Source: Bacillota bacterium
GTDB lineage: Bacteria; Bacillota; Limnochordia; Darwinibacteriales; Darwinibacteriaceae
NCBI GenBank assembly: GCA_012518735.1
Contig: JAAYRO010000003.1
Location: 1-42,054, forward strand
Direction of reading: 5' to 3'
DNA length: 42,054 nt
The translations under genes were made by a program, and so were the position numbers. Positions 8,557 to 16,753 of this stretch are shown in pieces. The notes under the pieces are model-generated. The model had not been told where the DNA came from. It made no database searches and saw only the letters and a list, made by a program, of their open reading frames with translations. Numbering within the stretch: position 1 is the first letter of the stretch; each line of letters begins with the position of its first letter.

Positions 8557-10111
8557 TTTTATTCACATCCTCCAAGGCTCCTGTAAATCGGAAATTAAAG
8601 AACGTAATGGTCCCTGTGATCAAGAAAATAATCAACGTTACTGCCGATGCCAATCCGTAATCTACACCACGACCACTCTCAAATGCTAATCGATAGGTAT
8701 AAGAGATTAGAATATCGGTGTAACCTGCAGGAGTCTGAGCCCCAGGGATGGGCGGTCTTCCTCTAGTCAGAAGATAAATCACAGAGAAATTGTTGAAATT
8801 AAACGAAAAAGATGCGACCAAAAGAGGTGCCACACTCACCATAAGAAGGGGTATGGTAATGTAGCGAAACTGCTGCCAAGAAGAAGCTCCATCTACAACG
8901 GCAGCTTCATACATTTCAGAACCGATACTTTGAAGAGCACCTAAACAGATGATCATCATGTATGGAAAACCCAACCACAAATTCAAAATAACCAATGCTA
9001 TTTTTGCCCAAAACGGATCCTGCAGCCAGGGTACAGATGAATTGATAGTAGCTTGGAGAATCTGGTTAATTACACCTACTTCAGTATTAAACAAACCTCG
9101 CCAAATCAAAGCTGAAATAAATGCAGGGATAGCGTACGGTAGAATGAGCAAAGAACGATAGGCTTTGCGAAAACGTAAATAAGGGTCGTTGAGTAGAATA
9201 GCCAGAAACAACCCTACTGCAAACGTAGTGGCAACACTGAGTAAAGCCCATTGAACTGTCCACAGGAAAACACGGGCAAAAGGACCTGTAATCTGGCGAT
9301 TCGTAAAGAGCTTCCGGAAATTTGAGAGTCCTATAACGGTGCGAAAACCAGGAGTTAATCGGGTGCCATCGGCTGCCTGGAAATAGCCGTTAGATGGTTT
9401 ATAAACAATCCCCGTTTGTAGATCCACTAATTCATCAGTGTTGGGCTCATAGACATACTGACGCTCATAAATAGCAAAGCTGTTCACATTGCGCATCCGC
9501 AGCTGTTTTCCATCACCACAGTCAAAACCGATTGCAGAAAGCTCATTGGTCATGCGGACCAAGTCTCTCTTTTCCAACAGAATATAATCATCTAAGAATT
9601 CTAGTTTTGGATCATCTAAGGAAACACTGTCAATCGTACTCTTATGCCCTAACAAGAGCTCACCGTCAGGCCGTGTAAACAGAAAAGCAAGCTCTCCTTG
9701 ATCATTTATGTATGCCTCAAATGCATAGCTTTCTGCATCTCGATCGATGACAAATTTCTCTTCGAATTGGGCAATCACTTGTTCTTTGGACAGAATATTC
9801 CCTGTTCCGTAATTGGTTAGAGAGATATATACCGTATATACAATAGGATAGACAACCAACAGAAACATAAAGAAAGTAGCGGGCAGTAAGTATCGAAATG
9901 GGTAACCACCAGGTAGAATAAAGACAATGTTCACAATGAGTGCTCCGAGTAGTAAGAGTGCCAGAATCACGTAGGATTGGTGGGAAATCAAGAATAAAGC
10001 ACTCCAAATAACGATCACATTTAGAACAGCCAAACCTAATCCTTTTAGAACTTTGGACAGTATTGAACCACGCACGCTATCACACCCATTCTTGAAATCA
10101 CTGTCCACCAT
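8549..10111 (-). CDS. malF: Maltose/maltodextrin ABC transporter permease MalF
   Basis: A 520-residue permease. N-terminal membrane segments are followed by a large extracytoplasmic loop (about residues 105-270), as in E. coli MalF, then the permease core with the EAA loop YEAAVVDGASSWQQF. The ATG at 10111 lies inside a stable hairpin with only AAGG in the loop as ribosome site. A GTG at 10075 is an alternative start that would shorten the protein by 12 residues. Neighbours malE and malG make the assignment safe; the exact sugar (maltose, maltodextrin or a related glucan) is inferred. Confidence 0.88.
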   Translation of the reverse strand: MVDSDFKNGCDSVRGSILSKVLKGLGLAVLNVIVIWSALFLISHQSYVILALLLLGALIVNIVFILPGGYPFRYLLPATFFMFLLVVYPIVYTVYISLTNYGTGNILSKEQVIAQFEEKFVIDRDAESYAFEAYINDQGELAFLFTRPDGELLLGHKSTIDSVSLDDPKLEFLDDYILLEKRDLVRMTNELSAIGFDCGDGKQLRMRNVNSFAIYERQYVYEPNTDELVDLQTGIVYKPSNGYFQAADGTRLTPGFRTVIGLSNFRKLFTNRQITGPFARVFLWTVQWALLSVATTFAVGLFLAILLNDPYLRFRKAYRSLLILPYAIPAFISALIWRGLFNTEVGVINQILQATINSSVPWLQDPFWAKIALVILNLWLGFPYMMIICLGALQSIGSEMYEAAVVDGASSWQQFRYITIPLLMVSVAPLLVASFSFNFNNFSVIYLLTRGRPPIPGAQTPAGYTDILISYTYRLAFESGRGVDYGLASAVTLIIFLITGTITFFNFRFTGALEDVNKNV

Positions 10112-10138
10112 AGGCCCTTATAAAAGGACCTATGGTGG
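10105..10138 (-). promoter_or_regulatory. Hairpin covering the malF start codon
   Basis: A 10-bp perfect inverted repeat, CCACCATAGG at 10138-10129 and CCTATGGTGG at 10114-10105, fills the 35-base malE-malF gap. The inner CCTT/AAGG can add pairs. The malF ATG and GTG codons are in the right arm and the only AAGG is also paired. No T-run follows, so it is not a simple terminator. It may lower malF translation relative to malE or protect the malE mRNA end. Confidence 0.65.
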
Positions 10139-10146
10139 AACGAAAA

Positions 10147-11343
10147 CTACATACTAGCCTCGATTGTCTGAACGATCATCTCTACAGCATCTTCCAGCGC
10201 TTTTCTTGGTGTAGATTGCTGGTTGATAATAAGCTCAATTGCGTCTCCCCACGCTGTCCAAACAGCATTCATTGCAGGAATAGCTGGCATAGGTACACCC
10301 TCAGAGGCTGCCAGCATTACACCGAGCATATCTGGATCCTCGTTGATGACTTCAGCTGCAGGAAGGAAAGCAGTTGGGCGAGGATCTCTCTCAAACAGAG
10401 CAAGCATTGTTTCCTCAGTGCCTACAAACTCATTTAGGAATATGTTCGCCAGCATCTTGTTTTCACTAAATGCACTGACCATAAATCCCTGTGCTCCTAC
10501 AAATGGTCTGCCGAAACTCCCTTCAATGGATGGAATCCGAGTAAATCCATAGTTGACCCCAGCAGAACGCACATCTTCAAATGCCCAGGGACCTGTAATC
10601 ATAAAGGCCGCTTCACCATTTTGGAACAGACTCATCATGGTGTCATAGGTAGTTGCTCGAGCCATAATACCATCGTCTAAGAGTCTTTCGAATAACTCTA
10701 GACCTTTCACCGATCCTTCATTAGCTAAGCCCACATCTAGAGGATTGAGAACACCATTTTCGTCTTCACCAAATACATAGCCGCCTAACGCGCTAAAGAA
10801 GGGGAACGTATGATATGGATCTGGTTGGGGCATAACAAGACCGTATTTCCCTTCAGCCATAAGTTTGTTACCCACCTCAATCAGCTCTTCAAAACTCACT
10901 GGCGGCTCTTCTCCAATCAAGTCCTTATTGAAGAAAAGACCAATGGATTCAATGGCATAGGGAAGTCCATAGCGGCCCCCTTCCCAAGTAAAGACATTAA
11001 GAGCCGACTCAACATAAAGAGATTCGTCTTCAATGTCAATTTCCTCAATCAAGCCATCCGTAACAAGCTGGCCTAACCAGTCATGGGCGCCAATGATGAT
11101 ATCAGGACCCTCACCAGTTGGTGCCACAACACCTAAATTATCCCGAATTTCCCCAAATGGCATTTCCTGGACCGTCACAGGAATACCGTACTCCACAACA
11201 AAGTCAATGGCAATATCAGCAAGAATGGGAGCACGCACTCCGTCAGCCCAAATAAGCAGTTCACCAGGAACTGAAGCGAAAACAGGCGCAGCAATAACAA
11301 GTGTTAACATAACTACCCACAGATGGAGTGAAAATCGTCTCAT
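10147..11343 (-). CDS. malE: Maltose/maltodextrin-binding protein of an ABC importer
   Basis: A family 1 solute-binding protein of about 398 residues. The N-terminus is a signal peptide (MRRFSLHLWVVMLTLVIAAP, likely cleaved after VFA). The mature part has the MalE fold signatures, such as WADGVRAP, GPDIIIGAHDWLGQL, GLPYAIES and FMITGPWAF. No lipobox Cys is seen, so the protein is predicted to be soluble and exported, which suits a periplasm. GGAGGTG lies 8 bases before the ATG at 11343; a TTG one codon earlier is also possible. It is the first gene of malEFG. Confidence 0.9.
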   Translation of the reverse strand: MRRFSLHLWVVMLTLVIAAPVFASVPGELLIWADGVRAPILADIAIDFVVEYGIPVTVQEMPFGEIRDNLGVVAPTGEGPDIIIGAHDWLGQLVTDGLIEEIDIEDESLYVESALNVFTWEGGRYGLPYAIESIGLFFNKDLIGEEPPVSFEELIEVGNKLMAEGKYGLVMPQPDPYHTFPFFSALGGYVFGEDENGVLNPLDVGLANEGSVKGLELFERLLDDGIMARATTYDTMMSLFQNGEAAFMITGPWAFEDVRSAGVNYGFTRIPSIEGSFGRPFVGAQGFMVSAFSENKMLANIFLNEFVGTEETMLALFERDPRPTAFLPAAEVINEDPDMLGVMLAASEGVPMPAIPAMNAVWTAWGDAIELIINQQSTPRKALEDAVEMIVQTIEASM

Positions 11344-11428
11344 CAACCAAGCACCTCCGAATATTGTTTAATCAAAACATTCACTACACAGCCGTTCCGG
11401 TTTGGCCCCTTCACCCCCTCTGTGTTTA

Positions 11429-11442
11429 TTCAAACGTTTGCA
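11429..11442. promoter_or_regulatory. LacI-family operator or cre-like site upstream of malE
   Basis: The perfect palindrome CAAACGTTTG (11431-11440) sits in TTCAAACGTTTGCA, close to the consensus of LacI/GalR/MalR operators and one base off a CcpA cre site. It lies about 86 bases upstream of malE and would fall between weak -35 (TTATCA) and -10 (AATAAA) candidates. Maltodextrin-responsive or catabolite control is inferred. Confidence 0.65.
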
Positions 11443-11459
11443 TAAAATGATAAATAAGC

Positions 11460-11490
11460 TTCGCTTTTGAATCATCATATCAAAAGCGAA
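11460..11490 (-). terminator. Terminator-like hairpin after the selenoprotein operon
   Basis: An 11-bp perfect stem TTCGCTTTTGA/TCAAAAGCGAA with a 9-base loop is followed on the minus strand by GCTTATTTATCATTTT, an imperfect T-rich tract. It lies 69 bases past the selenoprotein stop and upstream of the malE operator. Confidence 0.55.
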
Positions 11491-11558
11491 CTCATCTACC
11501 ATTATTCTCTACAAATACAACAAACCCTTCTATTTATTAACAAGAGTAAATTAATTAT

Positions 11559-11855
11559 TCAGCACTGACTGCTGTGGTTTGTTTTTATGGAAAACCCTTT
11601 GCCAAAAATGGTTTTCCGATAATCCACAACTGCGCCTTGGGCGTACTTCATGGCTTGAGGGTCCAACAAGAACTTAAATCCGGAGCTTTCTACAACCGTA
11701 TCTCCCATTTCTTCTGTCTCTTCCAGAGACATTCCAAAATTAGGACCGCCTCAACCAAAACCATGAACAAAAATGCGAATCATAGTTACATCAGGTGCTG
11801 CTTGATCCAGCAATTCACGGAGCATTGCCTGAGCTTTGGGAGTAACTGTGACCAT
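11559..11855 (-). CDS. HesB/IscA-like selenoprotein with in-frame UGA (Sec35)
   Basis: Reading through one in-frame TGA at 11753-11751 gives a 98-residue protein of the HesB/IscA (A-type Fe-S carrier) fold. It starts MVTVTPKAQAML after a strong AAGAGGAGGA site. The TGA falls exactly at the conserved cysteine of the family: GFG-U-GGPNFGM. HesB-like proteins with GUGGP in place of GCGGP are a known class of bacterial and archaeal selenoproteins. A hairpin fitting a bacterial SECIS lies just after the TGA. The C-terminus is NHSSQC with one Cys rather than the CGCG of IscA, so its role in Fe-S assembly is uncertain. Other genes here (gnd, NYN) stop at TGA, so the code is not reassigned. The start overlaps the upstream membrane-protein gene by 41 bases. 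An automatic caller would miss or truncate it. Confidence 0.87.
11715..11731 (-). promoter_or_regulatory. Candidate bacterial SECIS element
   Basis: In the mRNA a 6-bp perfect stem TGTCTC/GAGACA encloses the loop TGGAA. The loop begins 26 bases after the UGA and has G at its second position; known bSECIS elements have a small apical loop with an early G about 16-37 bases after the UGA. A lower stem ATTT/AAAT is possible across an internal loop. SelB would bind here to direct Sec insertion. Confidence 0.75.
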
Positions 11856-12225
11856 GAAAAATCCTCCTCTTAACATTTATCAGTCCACAACAAACTAGAA
11901 CGGCAAGTGCTGCAAAGGTACCTAATCGACCACCCACTCCCACTAGACAAGCACGACATCCGTAAACTATGACTGCACACAAAACGCTAACAACAGCCAT
12001 TTCTAATTGGTTCGTCACCCGAACACAGGAAGACATGGTGGCATAAGATACACATGTACAGACCCCTGCTAAGAATATACCAGATTCATGCAGACGTGGC
12101 AAGAGCAGCCCTGACAGCAGAGCTATCCAAGCAGACACTTCCACGCTCGATAATCCTCGATGATTTCGAAGCCAGAAACCGAAGGCTCCAGCAGGAATAC
12201 TTACAAAAAAGCTCACCCACAACAT
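11815..12225 (-). CDS. Unrecognised integral membrane protein (second of a related pair)
   Basis: A 136-residue protein with four to five hydrophobic segments. It shares GxGGRLGTxAAxAV (here GVGGRLGTFAALAV) at its C-terminal side with the protein encoded just upstream, and the two align loosely over the preceding segments, so they look like diverged paralogues. The ATG follows the upstream stop by one base (TAGGATG), with GGGGGG as ribosome site. Its last 13 codons overlap the start of the selenoprotein gene in another frame. It contains several Cys within the membrane part (VCTCVSYATMSSC). I do not recognise the family. Confidence 0.65.
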   Translation of the reverse strand: MLWVSFFVSIPAGAFGFWLRNHRGLSSVEVSAWIALLSGLLLPRLHESGIFLAGVCTCVSYATMSSCVRVTNQLEMAVVSVLCAVIVYGCRACLVGVGGRLGTFAALAVLVCCGLINVKRRIFHGHSYSQSSGNAP

Positions 12226-12226
12226 C

Positions 12227-12727
12227 CTACCGTCCCCCCACTCCCAGTAAGATTGTTACAATGACTGCTGTTGCTGCCATGGTACCAAGACGCCCACCAA
12301 TTCCTTCCCAGACACCCTCCATCACTTCATACAGCAGACCAGCAAACAGTCCAGCCAAACCTGCTGTCCAAATCGTAGGTAAGACTTCTGGCGAACTCAT
12401 TCCGACAAAAGCACCTGTGTAGACAATTAATGAGTACCGATTCTTAAGAAATTTACTAGCTAAGAGACCGACTACTCCAGATGCGACAGTGGGTCCCAAA
12501 TTGGAAACGCTGCTCAAGGCATACACTATTACCGAGCCTACACAACCTAAAACGGCTGCTGTTATCAGCTCACGCCAATCCTTTTCATAACTAAATCCCA
12601 AGCCACAGCCTACTAGACCAAGACCACTTAGGAAGATAACGAATGAATGACCTCGACCCAACATGCCGTGGATCAGTTCCAAAGCAGCAACAATCAGCGG
12701 TATTGCCATAAGGATCCACTTCCACAT
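12227..12727 (-). CDS. Unrecognised integral membrane protein (first of a related pair)
   Basis: A 166-residue protein with about five hydrophobic segments, two gap regions rich in Gly, and the C-terminal motif GIGGRLGTMAATAV shared with the next gene. The sequence between, LLYEVMEGVWEGIGG, is the most polar stretch and could be a functional loop. GAGGTGAG precedes the ATG. It follows manA by 14 bases on the same strand, so it is probably co-transcribed with pgi and manA. No function is assigned. Confidence 0.7.
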   Translation of the reverse strand: MWKWILMAIPLIVAALELIHGMLGRGHSFVIFLSGLGLVGCGLGFSYEKDWRELITAAVLGCVGSVIVYALSSVSNLGPTVASGVVGLLASKFLKNRYSLIVYTGAFVGMSSPEVLPTIWTAGLAGLFAGLLYEVMEGVWEGIGGRLGTMAATAVIVTILLGVGGR

Positions 12728-12741
12728 TGGGTCTCACCTCA

Positions 12742-13692
12742 TTAAGGAAGGCTGCTTTGAAGTACGATCCCTTTTCCGTCTAATACATAACGTTTTAGAC
12801 AGGCTGGAACCAAACACGACTGACCCTTCCCAATTTTCGTTGTAGAACCATCGGCTGTAATATGAGCATCCCTATCTACGCTCGTGACTATGTGAAAACT
12901 GTCCTCCAACTCTATTGTCTTAGTGGTGGGCCCATTATGAACCTGAAGCAGAAAATGCTGACTGCATCTGGCAAAATGGTAATCCATAGAATAGGCTTCT
13001 TGGGAAAAGTCGATGACTTCTAAGGCTTGAGTAATGTGTAAATCACGGGGTTGTCCCTGATCGTCCACACGATCCCAATCGTAAACTCGATACGTCGTAT
13101 CAGAATTCTGCTGAACTTCGGCAACAACGACCCCCGCGCCTAATGCGTGAACTAGGCCAGCTGAAATAGGATATATCTCGCCTGCTTTTACCTGAACCTT
13201 ATTTAGACAATCTAAAATTGCTGAACCACCTTTTTTTACGGCTTCGGAAAAGCGTTCCCGAGTTACTCCTGGGCGAAGACCCCAGATTATCCACGCGCCA
13301 GGATCGCTGTGGACAATGTACCACATCTCTGTTTTGCCAAGTTCGCCCGGAATGTTCAAAGCAGCGTATTCGTCATCTGGATGTACTTGTACTGATAGAT
13401 CCTGCCGTGCATCGATAAACTTTAACAGCAGAGGAAATTTACCGTCCTTCTGCCTTCCCTTAAAACCGACCAAATCGATACCATAAAGATTCACTAATTC
13501 CTCTAAGGATCTGCCGGCCAATTCCCCCTGAGCAACTACACTTACACCATTGGGGTGAGCGGCAACATCCCAGCTTTCTCCAATAGGGCCAGACGGGAGA
13601 GAACGTCCAAAAAGCTCTGCAAACCTCCGCCCTCCCCACAGTTTCTCTTTATAAATAGGATGAAATGTCAATGGATATAACTTCGGTTTCAA
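12742..13692 (-). CDS. manA: Mannose-6-phosphate isomerase, class I
   Basis: A 316-residue cupin-type enzyme interconverting mannose 6-phosphate and fructose 6-phosphate. The zinc site is visible in SVQVHPDDEYA and GKTEMWYIV, with a further His in SAGLVHALG. The length is that of the short Bacillus-type enzymes. The start is TTG at 13692 with GAGGTG six bases upstream. It lies 12 bases after pgi, so both fructose 6-phosphate isomerases are one transcript. Confidence 0.92.
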   Translation of the reverse strand: MKPKLYPLTFHPIYKEKLWGGRRFAELFGRSLPSGPIGESWDVAAHPNGVSVVAQGELAGRSLEELVNLYGIDLVGFKGRQKDGKFPLLLKFIDARQDLSVQVHPDDEYAALNIPGELGKTEMWYIVHSDPGAWIIWGLRPGVTRERFSEAVKKGGSAILDCLNKVQVKAGEIYPISAGLVHALGAGVVVAEVQQNSDTTYRVYDWDRVDDQGQPRDLHITQALEVIDFSQEAYSMDYHFARCSQHFLLQVHNGPTTKTIELEDSFHIVTSVDRDAHITADGSTTKIGKGQSCLVPACLKRYVLDGKGIVLQSSLP

Positions 13693-13704
13693 CTACAGCA
13701 CCTC

Positions 13705-15054
13705 TTACTTAAGTCGCTTTTCAATCTGTTTCCGCTGTTCTTCAAATCCTGGTTTTCCAAGCAGAGCGAACATATTGGTCTTGTATGCTTCCACTCCTGG
13801 TTGATCGAAAGGATTCACACCAAGTAAGTATCCGCTTACGGCACAAGCTTTTTCAAAGAAATACACTAATGCTCCAAAGTAGTAAGGTGTCAGCTCTGGA
13901 ATCTCAACTATCAGATTTGGAACTCCTCCATCGGTATGAGCGAGAATAGTACCTCGAAACGCTTGATAATTCACGTAATCCATGGTTTGGCCTGCTAGGA
14001 AATTCAGTCCATCCAGATCTGCTTGGTCCTTCTTGATCATAAACTCGTGACGAGATTCCTGCACCCACAACACAGTCTCAAAAATATTACGCATACCATC
14101 TTGAATAAACTGACCCATAGAATGAAGATCAGTAGTAAAGTTTACACTGGCTGGAAAAATTCCTCTTTGATCTTTTCCTTCACTTTCACCGAACAGCTGT
14201 TTCCACCATTCATTAAAATACTGGAGAGAAGGTTCATAATTGACGAGAATCTCCGTCACTTTACCTTTACGATACAGCACATTACGGGCTGCTGCATATT
14301 GATAGGCATCGTTCATTTCGAGATTAGGTACCCCATACCAATTCCTAGCATCGGAAGCACCAGCCATGACAGCCTCAATGTCAATGCCTGCCACAGCCAT
14401 AGGCAGCAATCCTACTGGAGTTAGAACAGAATACCGTCCACCAACATCATCGGGAATAACGAAGCACTCATATCCTTCTGCATCAGCAAGGGTTTTTAAA
14501 GCCCCCCGTTCTTTATCAGTCGTGGCATAAATACGCTGACGAGCACCATCCCTGCCATATCGCTTTTCCAGCAGTTCACGAAAAACGCGGAATGCAATTG
14601 CCGGTTCTGTTGTAGTGCCTGATTTAGAAATGACGTTCACAGAGAAATCCCGATCGCCAATGATCTCAAGCAGCTCAGTTAAGTAAGTACCACTGATGGC
14701 ATGCCCTACAAAGAAGACCTGAGGTGTCTGCCGTTCTTTGTGCGGCAGAAGATTGTAAAAGGAATGGGATAGCATTTCTATGGCAGCTCGGGCACCGAGA
14801 TAGGACCCACCAATTCCAATTACAACAAAAACCTCTGAGTCGCCTTGAATGCGAAGAGCAGCTTCTCTTACTCTGTCAAACTCTTCTCTATCATAATCTT
14901 TCGGAAGATCAATCCATCCTAGAAAATCACTTCCTAATCCTGTACGATTATGCAGACGCTCATGAGCCAACTCCACTTCTGGAGCTAGGGCCTGCAATTC
15001 ACGTTCTGATAAGAATGGCGCCGCATGTTTGCAGCTAAACGTTAATTTCTTCAT
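13705..15054 (-). CDS. pgi: Glucose-6-phosphate isomerase
   Basis: A 449-residue enzyme of the usual firmicute length, converting glucose 6-phosphate to fructose 6-phosphate. Visible signatures include [14 protein letters not shown] and [13 protein letters not shown] in the phosphate-binding SIS domains, [14 protein letters not shown] with the catalytic region, and QESRHEF near the active site. AAAGGAG precedes the ATG. It heads the operon pgi-manA-two membrane proteins-selenoprotein. Confidence 0.95.
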   Translation of the reverse strand: MKKLTFSCKHAAPFLSERELQALAPEVELAHERLHNRTGLGSDFLGWIDLPKDYDREEFDRVREAALRIQGDSEVFVVIGIGGSYLGARAAIEMLSHSFYNLLPHKERQTPQVFFVGHAISGTYLTELLEIIGDRDFSVNVISKSGTTTEPAIAFRVFRELLEKRYGRDGARQRIYATTDKERGALKTLADAEGYECFVIPDDVGGRYSVLTPVGLLPMAVAGIDIEAVMAGASDARNWYGVPNLEMNDAYQYAAARNVLYRKGKVTEILVNYEPSLQYFNEWWKQLFGESEGKDQRGIFPASVNFTTDLHSMGQFIQDGMRNIFETVLWVQESRHEFMIKKDQADLDGLNFLAGQTMDYVNYQAFRGTILAHTDGGVPNLIVEIPELTPYYFGALVYFFEKACAVSGYLLGVNPFDQPGVEAYKTNMFALLGKPGFEEQRKQIEKRLK

Positions 15055-15129
15055 TCGCAGTTACTCCTTTGATCATTTTGATTCAACATTATTAATTAGT
15101 TACGACAAAGTTCCCTTAGTTACCTTCCT

Positions 15130-15158
15130 TTGCAGTATGGATTTCCATATGGTACACT
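15130..15158 (+). promoter_or_regulatory. SigA-type promoter of mtnN with internal palindrome
   Basis: TTGCAG (15130-15135), a 17-base spacer and TACACT (15153-15158) lie directly before mtnN. The spacer contains the 14-base palindrome TATGGATTTCCATA (15136-15149), a possible repressor site. The leader would be very short, with the GAGGTG site near its 5' end. Confidence 0.6.
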
Positions 15159-15175
15159 AAAACCGAGGTGATTCC

Positions 15176-15886
15176 ATGGAAAAGTATATAGGAATTATTG
15201 GAGCGATGGATGAGGAAGTCAGCGCGTTAATTCAACACCTAACAGATCCGGAACCAATTGCAGCACCCTTTCGTGATCTTCCGATGTTCAAAGGAAGATT
15301 AAGAGACCGTTCCGTTATCATTGCCCGTTGTGGTATTGGCAAGGTAAACGCTGCCCTATGCAGCCAGTTTATGATAGATAGGTTTCCACTGCAGGCCCTA
15401 ATTAACACAGGGGTAGCAGGCGGAATCAGCCCCCTATTAGAGCTGGGAGACCTAGTGATTTCTGCGAATGCAATCCACCATGACTTTGATACCCGAAATT
15501 TTGGATACGATCGAGGAACCATCCCAAGTATGAATGTCCGTTCATTCCCAGCCGATCCCCAAATACAAAAAGAGGCCCTTCAAATTGCCAAACATATCAT
15601 GGGAGCTGAACGTGTTCATTTGGGGCTTGTTGTTTCTGGGGACCAATTTGTATCTTCTACGGACCAGAAAAACGAGATTGTGCAGTTTTTCCCAGACGCC
15701 TTATGTGTAGAAATGGAGGGGGCAGCCATTGCCCAAGCTGCTTATGTGAACAGAATCCCTTACGTGATTATTCGTTCCATCTCTGATAAAGCAGATAATA
15801 CGGCACCTGATGATTTTGATGCCTACCTGGACAAAGTGATTCCCAAACTTAATGAAGTAGTAAGAGAGCTTGTGAGCACCATTTAG
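15176..15886 (+). CDS. mtnN: 5'-methylthioadenosine/S-adenosylhomocysteine nucleosidase
   Basis: A 236-residue enzyme that removes adenine from methylthioadenosine and S-adenosylhomocysteine. The catalytic Glu is in GAMDEEV (E13), the substrate motif is CVEMEGAA, and the catalytic Asp is in SISDKADN. The length matches E. coli Pfs. It supplies S-ribosylhomocysteine to LuxS, encoded 1.5 kb downstream. Its end overlaps the convergent amidase gene by 4 bases. Confidence 0.95.
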   Translation: MEKYIGIIGAMDEEVSALIQHLTDPEPIAAPFRDLPMFKGRLRDRSVIIARCGIGKVNAALCSQFMIDRFPLQALINTGVAGGISPLLELGDLVISANAIHHDFDTRNFGYDRGTIPSMNVRSFPADPQIQKEALQIAKHIMGAERVHLGLVVSGDQFVSSTDQKNEIVQFFPDALCVEMEGAAIAQAAYVNRIPYVIIRSISDKADNTAPDDFDAYLDKVIPKLNEVVRELVSTI

Positions 15887-16614
15887 GGTTCACTCTGCTC
15901 TAAATTCTGAGCAGCTAAGAATTTCAAGATCCCAGTACTTAATGCTTGTGCAACATGGACTCGAAAGTCACGGTCGGCCAGTTTCGCCAAATCTTGGGGA
16001 TTGGACATGAATCCCACTTCTACGAGGAGAACCGGTACTTTGGCCTTAAGCAGCAGGAGCGTGCTGCGGGGTACCACGTAGTTATGGTTCATTACCTGAA
16101 CTCTCTCCAATTCATCAAACACAATCTGTGCAAATAGTTTATCAATATAGGAATCATGCAAGTAGAACACAATAGCACCAGATGTTGAGGGATTCTTCGT
16201 AGAATTGGCGTGTACACTCATGCCAACACGAGCCTGATTCATCATCTTGAAACGTCCTAACAAGTCACGGCGATGACGTGTCCCGTTTTCCACAAGGTGG
16301 CTAACATCCCGATCCGTATCTCGAGTTAATCCTACTTTAAGACCGTGTTCTGTAAGAATCCGACCCATCTCAAGGACGATATCTAAGGTGAAGTGTTTCT
16401 CATAAACATCAGAATTACCAATCGCGCCAGGGTCAATTCCACCATGCCCCGCGTCAAGCATTACGTCATAAATCACATCTTCCGGCAGTAAAGCGATTGT
16501 GTAAACAGCTAGTGGAAAGGAACCATAGATTGCCAAGACTACTAGACAACAGGCTAATATTACCATACCCCAAGCCAAATAACGAGGTACGACAATCACG
16601 TACAACCGACCCAT
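15883..16614 (-). CDS. cwlD: N-acetylmuramoyl-L-alanine amidase, CwlD-like
   Basis: A 243-residue protein with one N-terminal membrane anchor (about residues 13-40) and an Amidase_3 domain. Zinc ligands are H57 (DAGHGG), E72 (YEKH) and H135 (SVHANS), with catalytic E199 (VEVGFMSN). The architecture and length match CwlD, the amidase needed to make muramic delta-lactam in the spore cortex. A vegetative cell-separation amidase of the same family is possible. AGGAGGG lies 8 bases before the ATG. The gene overlaps mtnN tail to tail. Confidence 0.85.
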   Translation of the reverse strand: MGRLYVIVVPRYLAWGMVILACCLVVLAIYGSFPLAVYTIALLPEDVIYDVMLDAGHGGIDPGAIGNSDVYEKHFTLDIVLEMGRILTEHGLKVGLTRDTDRDVSHLVENGTRHRRDLLGRFKMMNQARVGMSVHANSTKNPSTSGAIVFYLHDSYIDKLFAQIVFDELERVQVMNHNYVVPRSTLLLLKAKVPVLLVEVGFMSNPQDLAKLADRDFRVHVAQALSTGILKFLAAQNLEQSEP

Positions 16615-16753
16615 CCTTTTCCCTCCTCAATTCCTCTATCCATGTATATTCAAGAGGTGGCTTGGACCATACGGAGGACTTAGGGTCCCCCATAGGTGAA
16701 CTTGCTTTTGCGAATTGAATATGATATTGCTAAATGTGGGAGGAGGAAACCTC

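Noticed and set aside
11559-11561. A second selenocysteine at the final TGA of the HesB-like gene
   Set aside because: The sequence after it (reading on for about 19 codons) shows no family similarity, and the protein already has normal length, so this TGA is the stop.
11574-11873. A 99-codon plus-strand ORF antisense to the selenoprotein
   Set aside because: It has no ribosome site that I can see and no recognisable family, and it covers a well-supported minus-strand gene.
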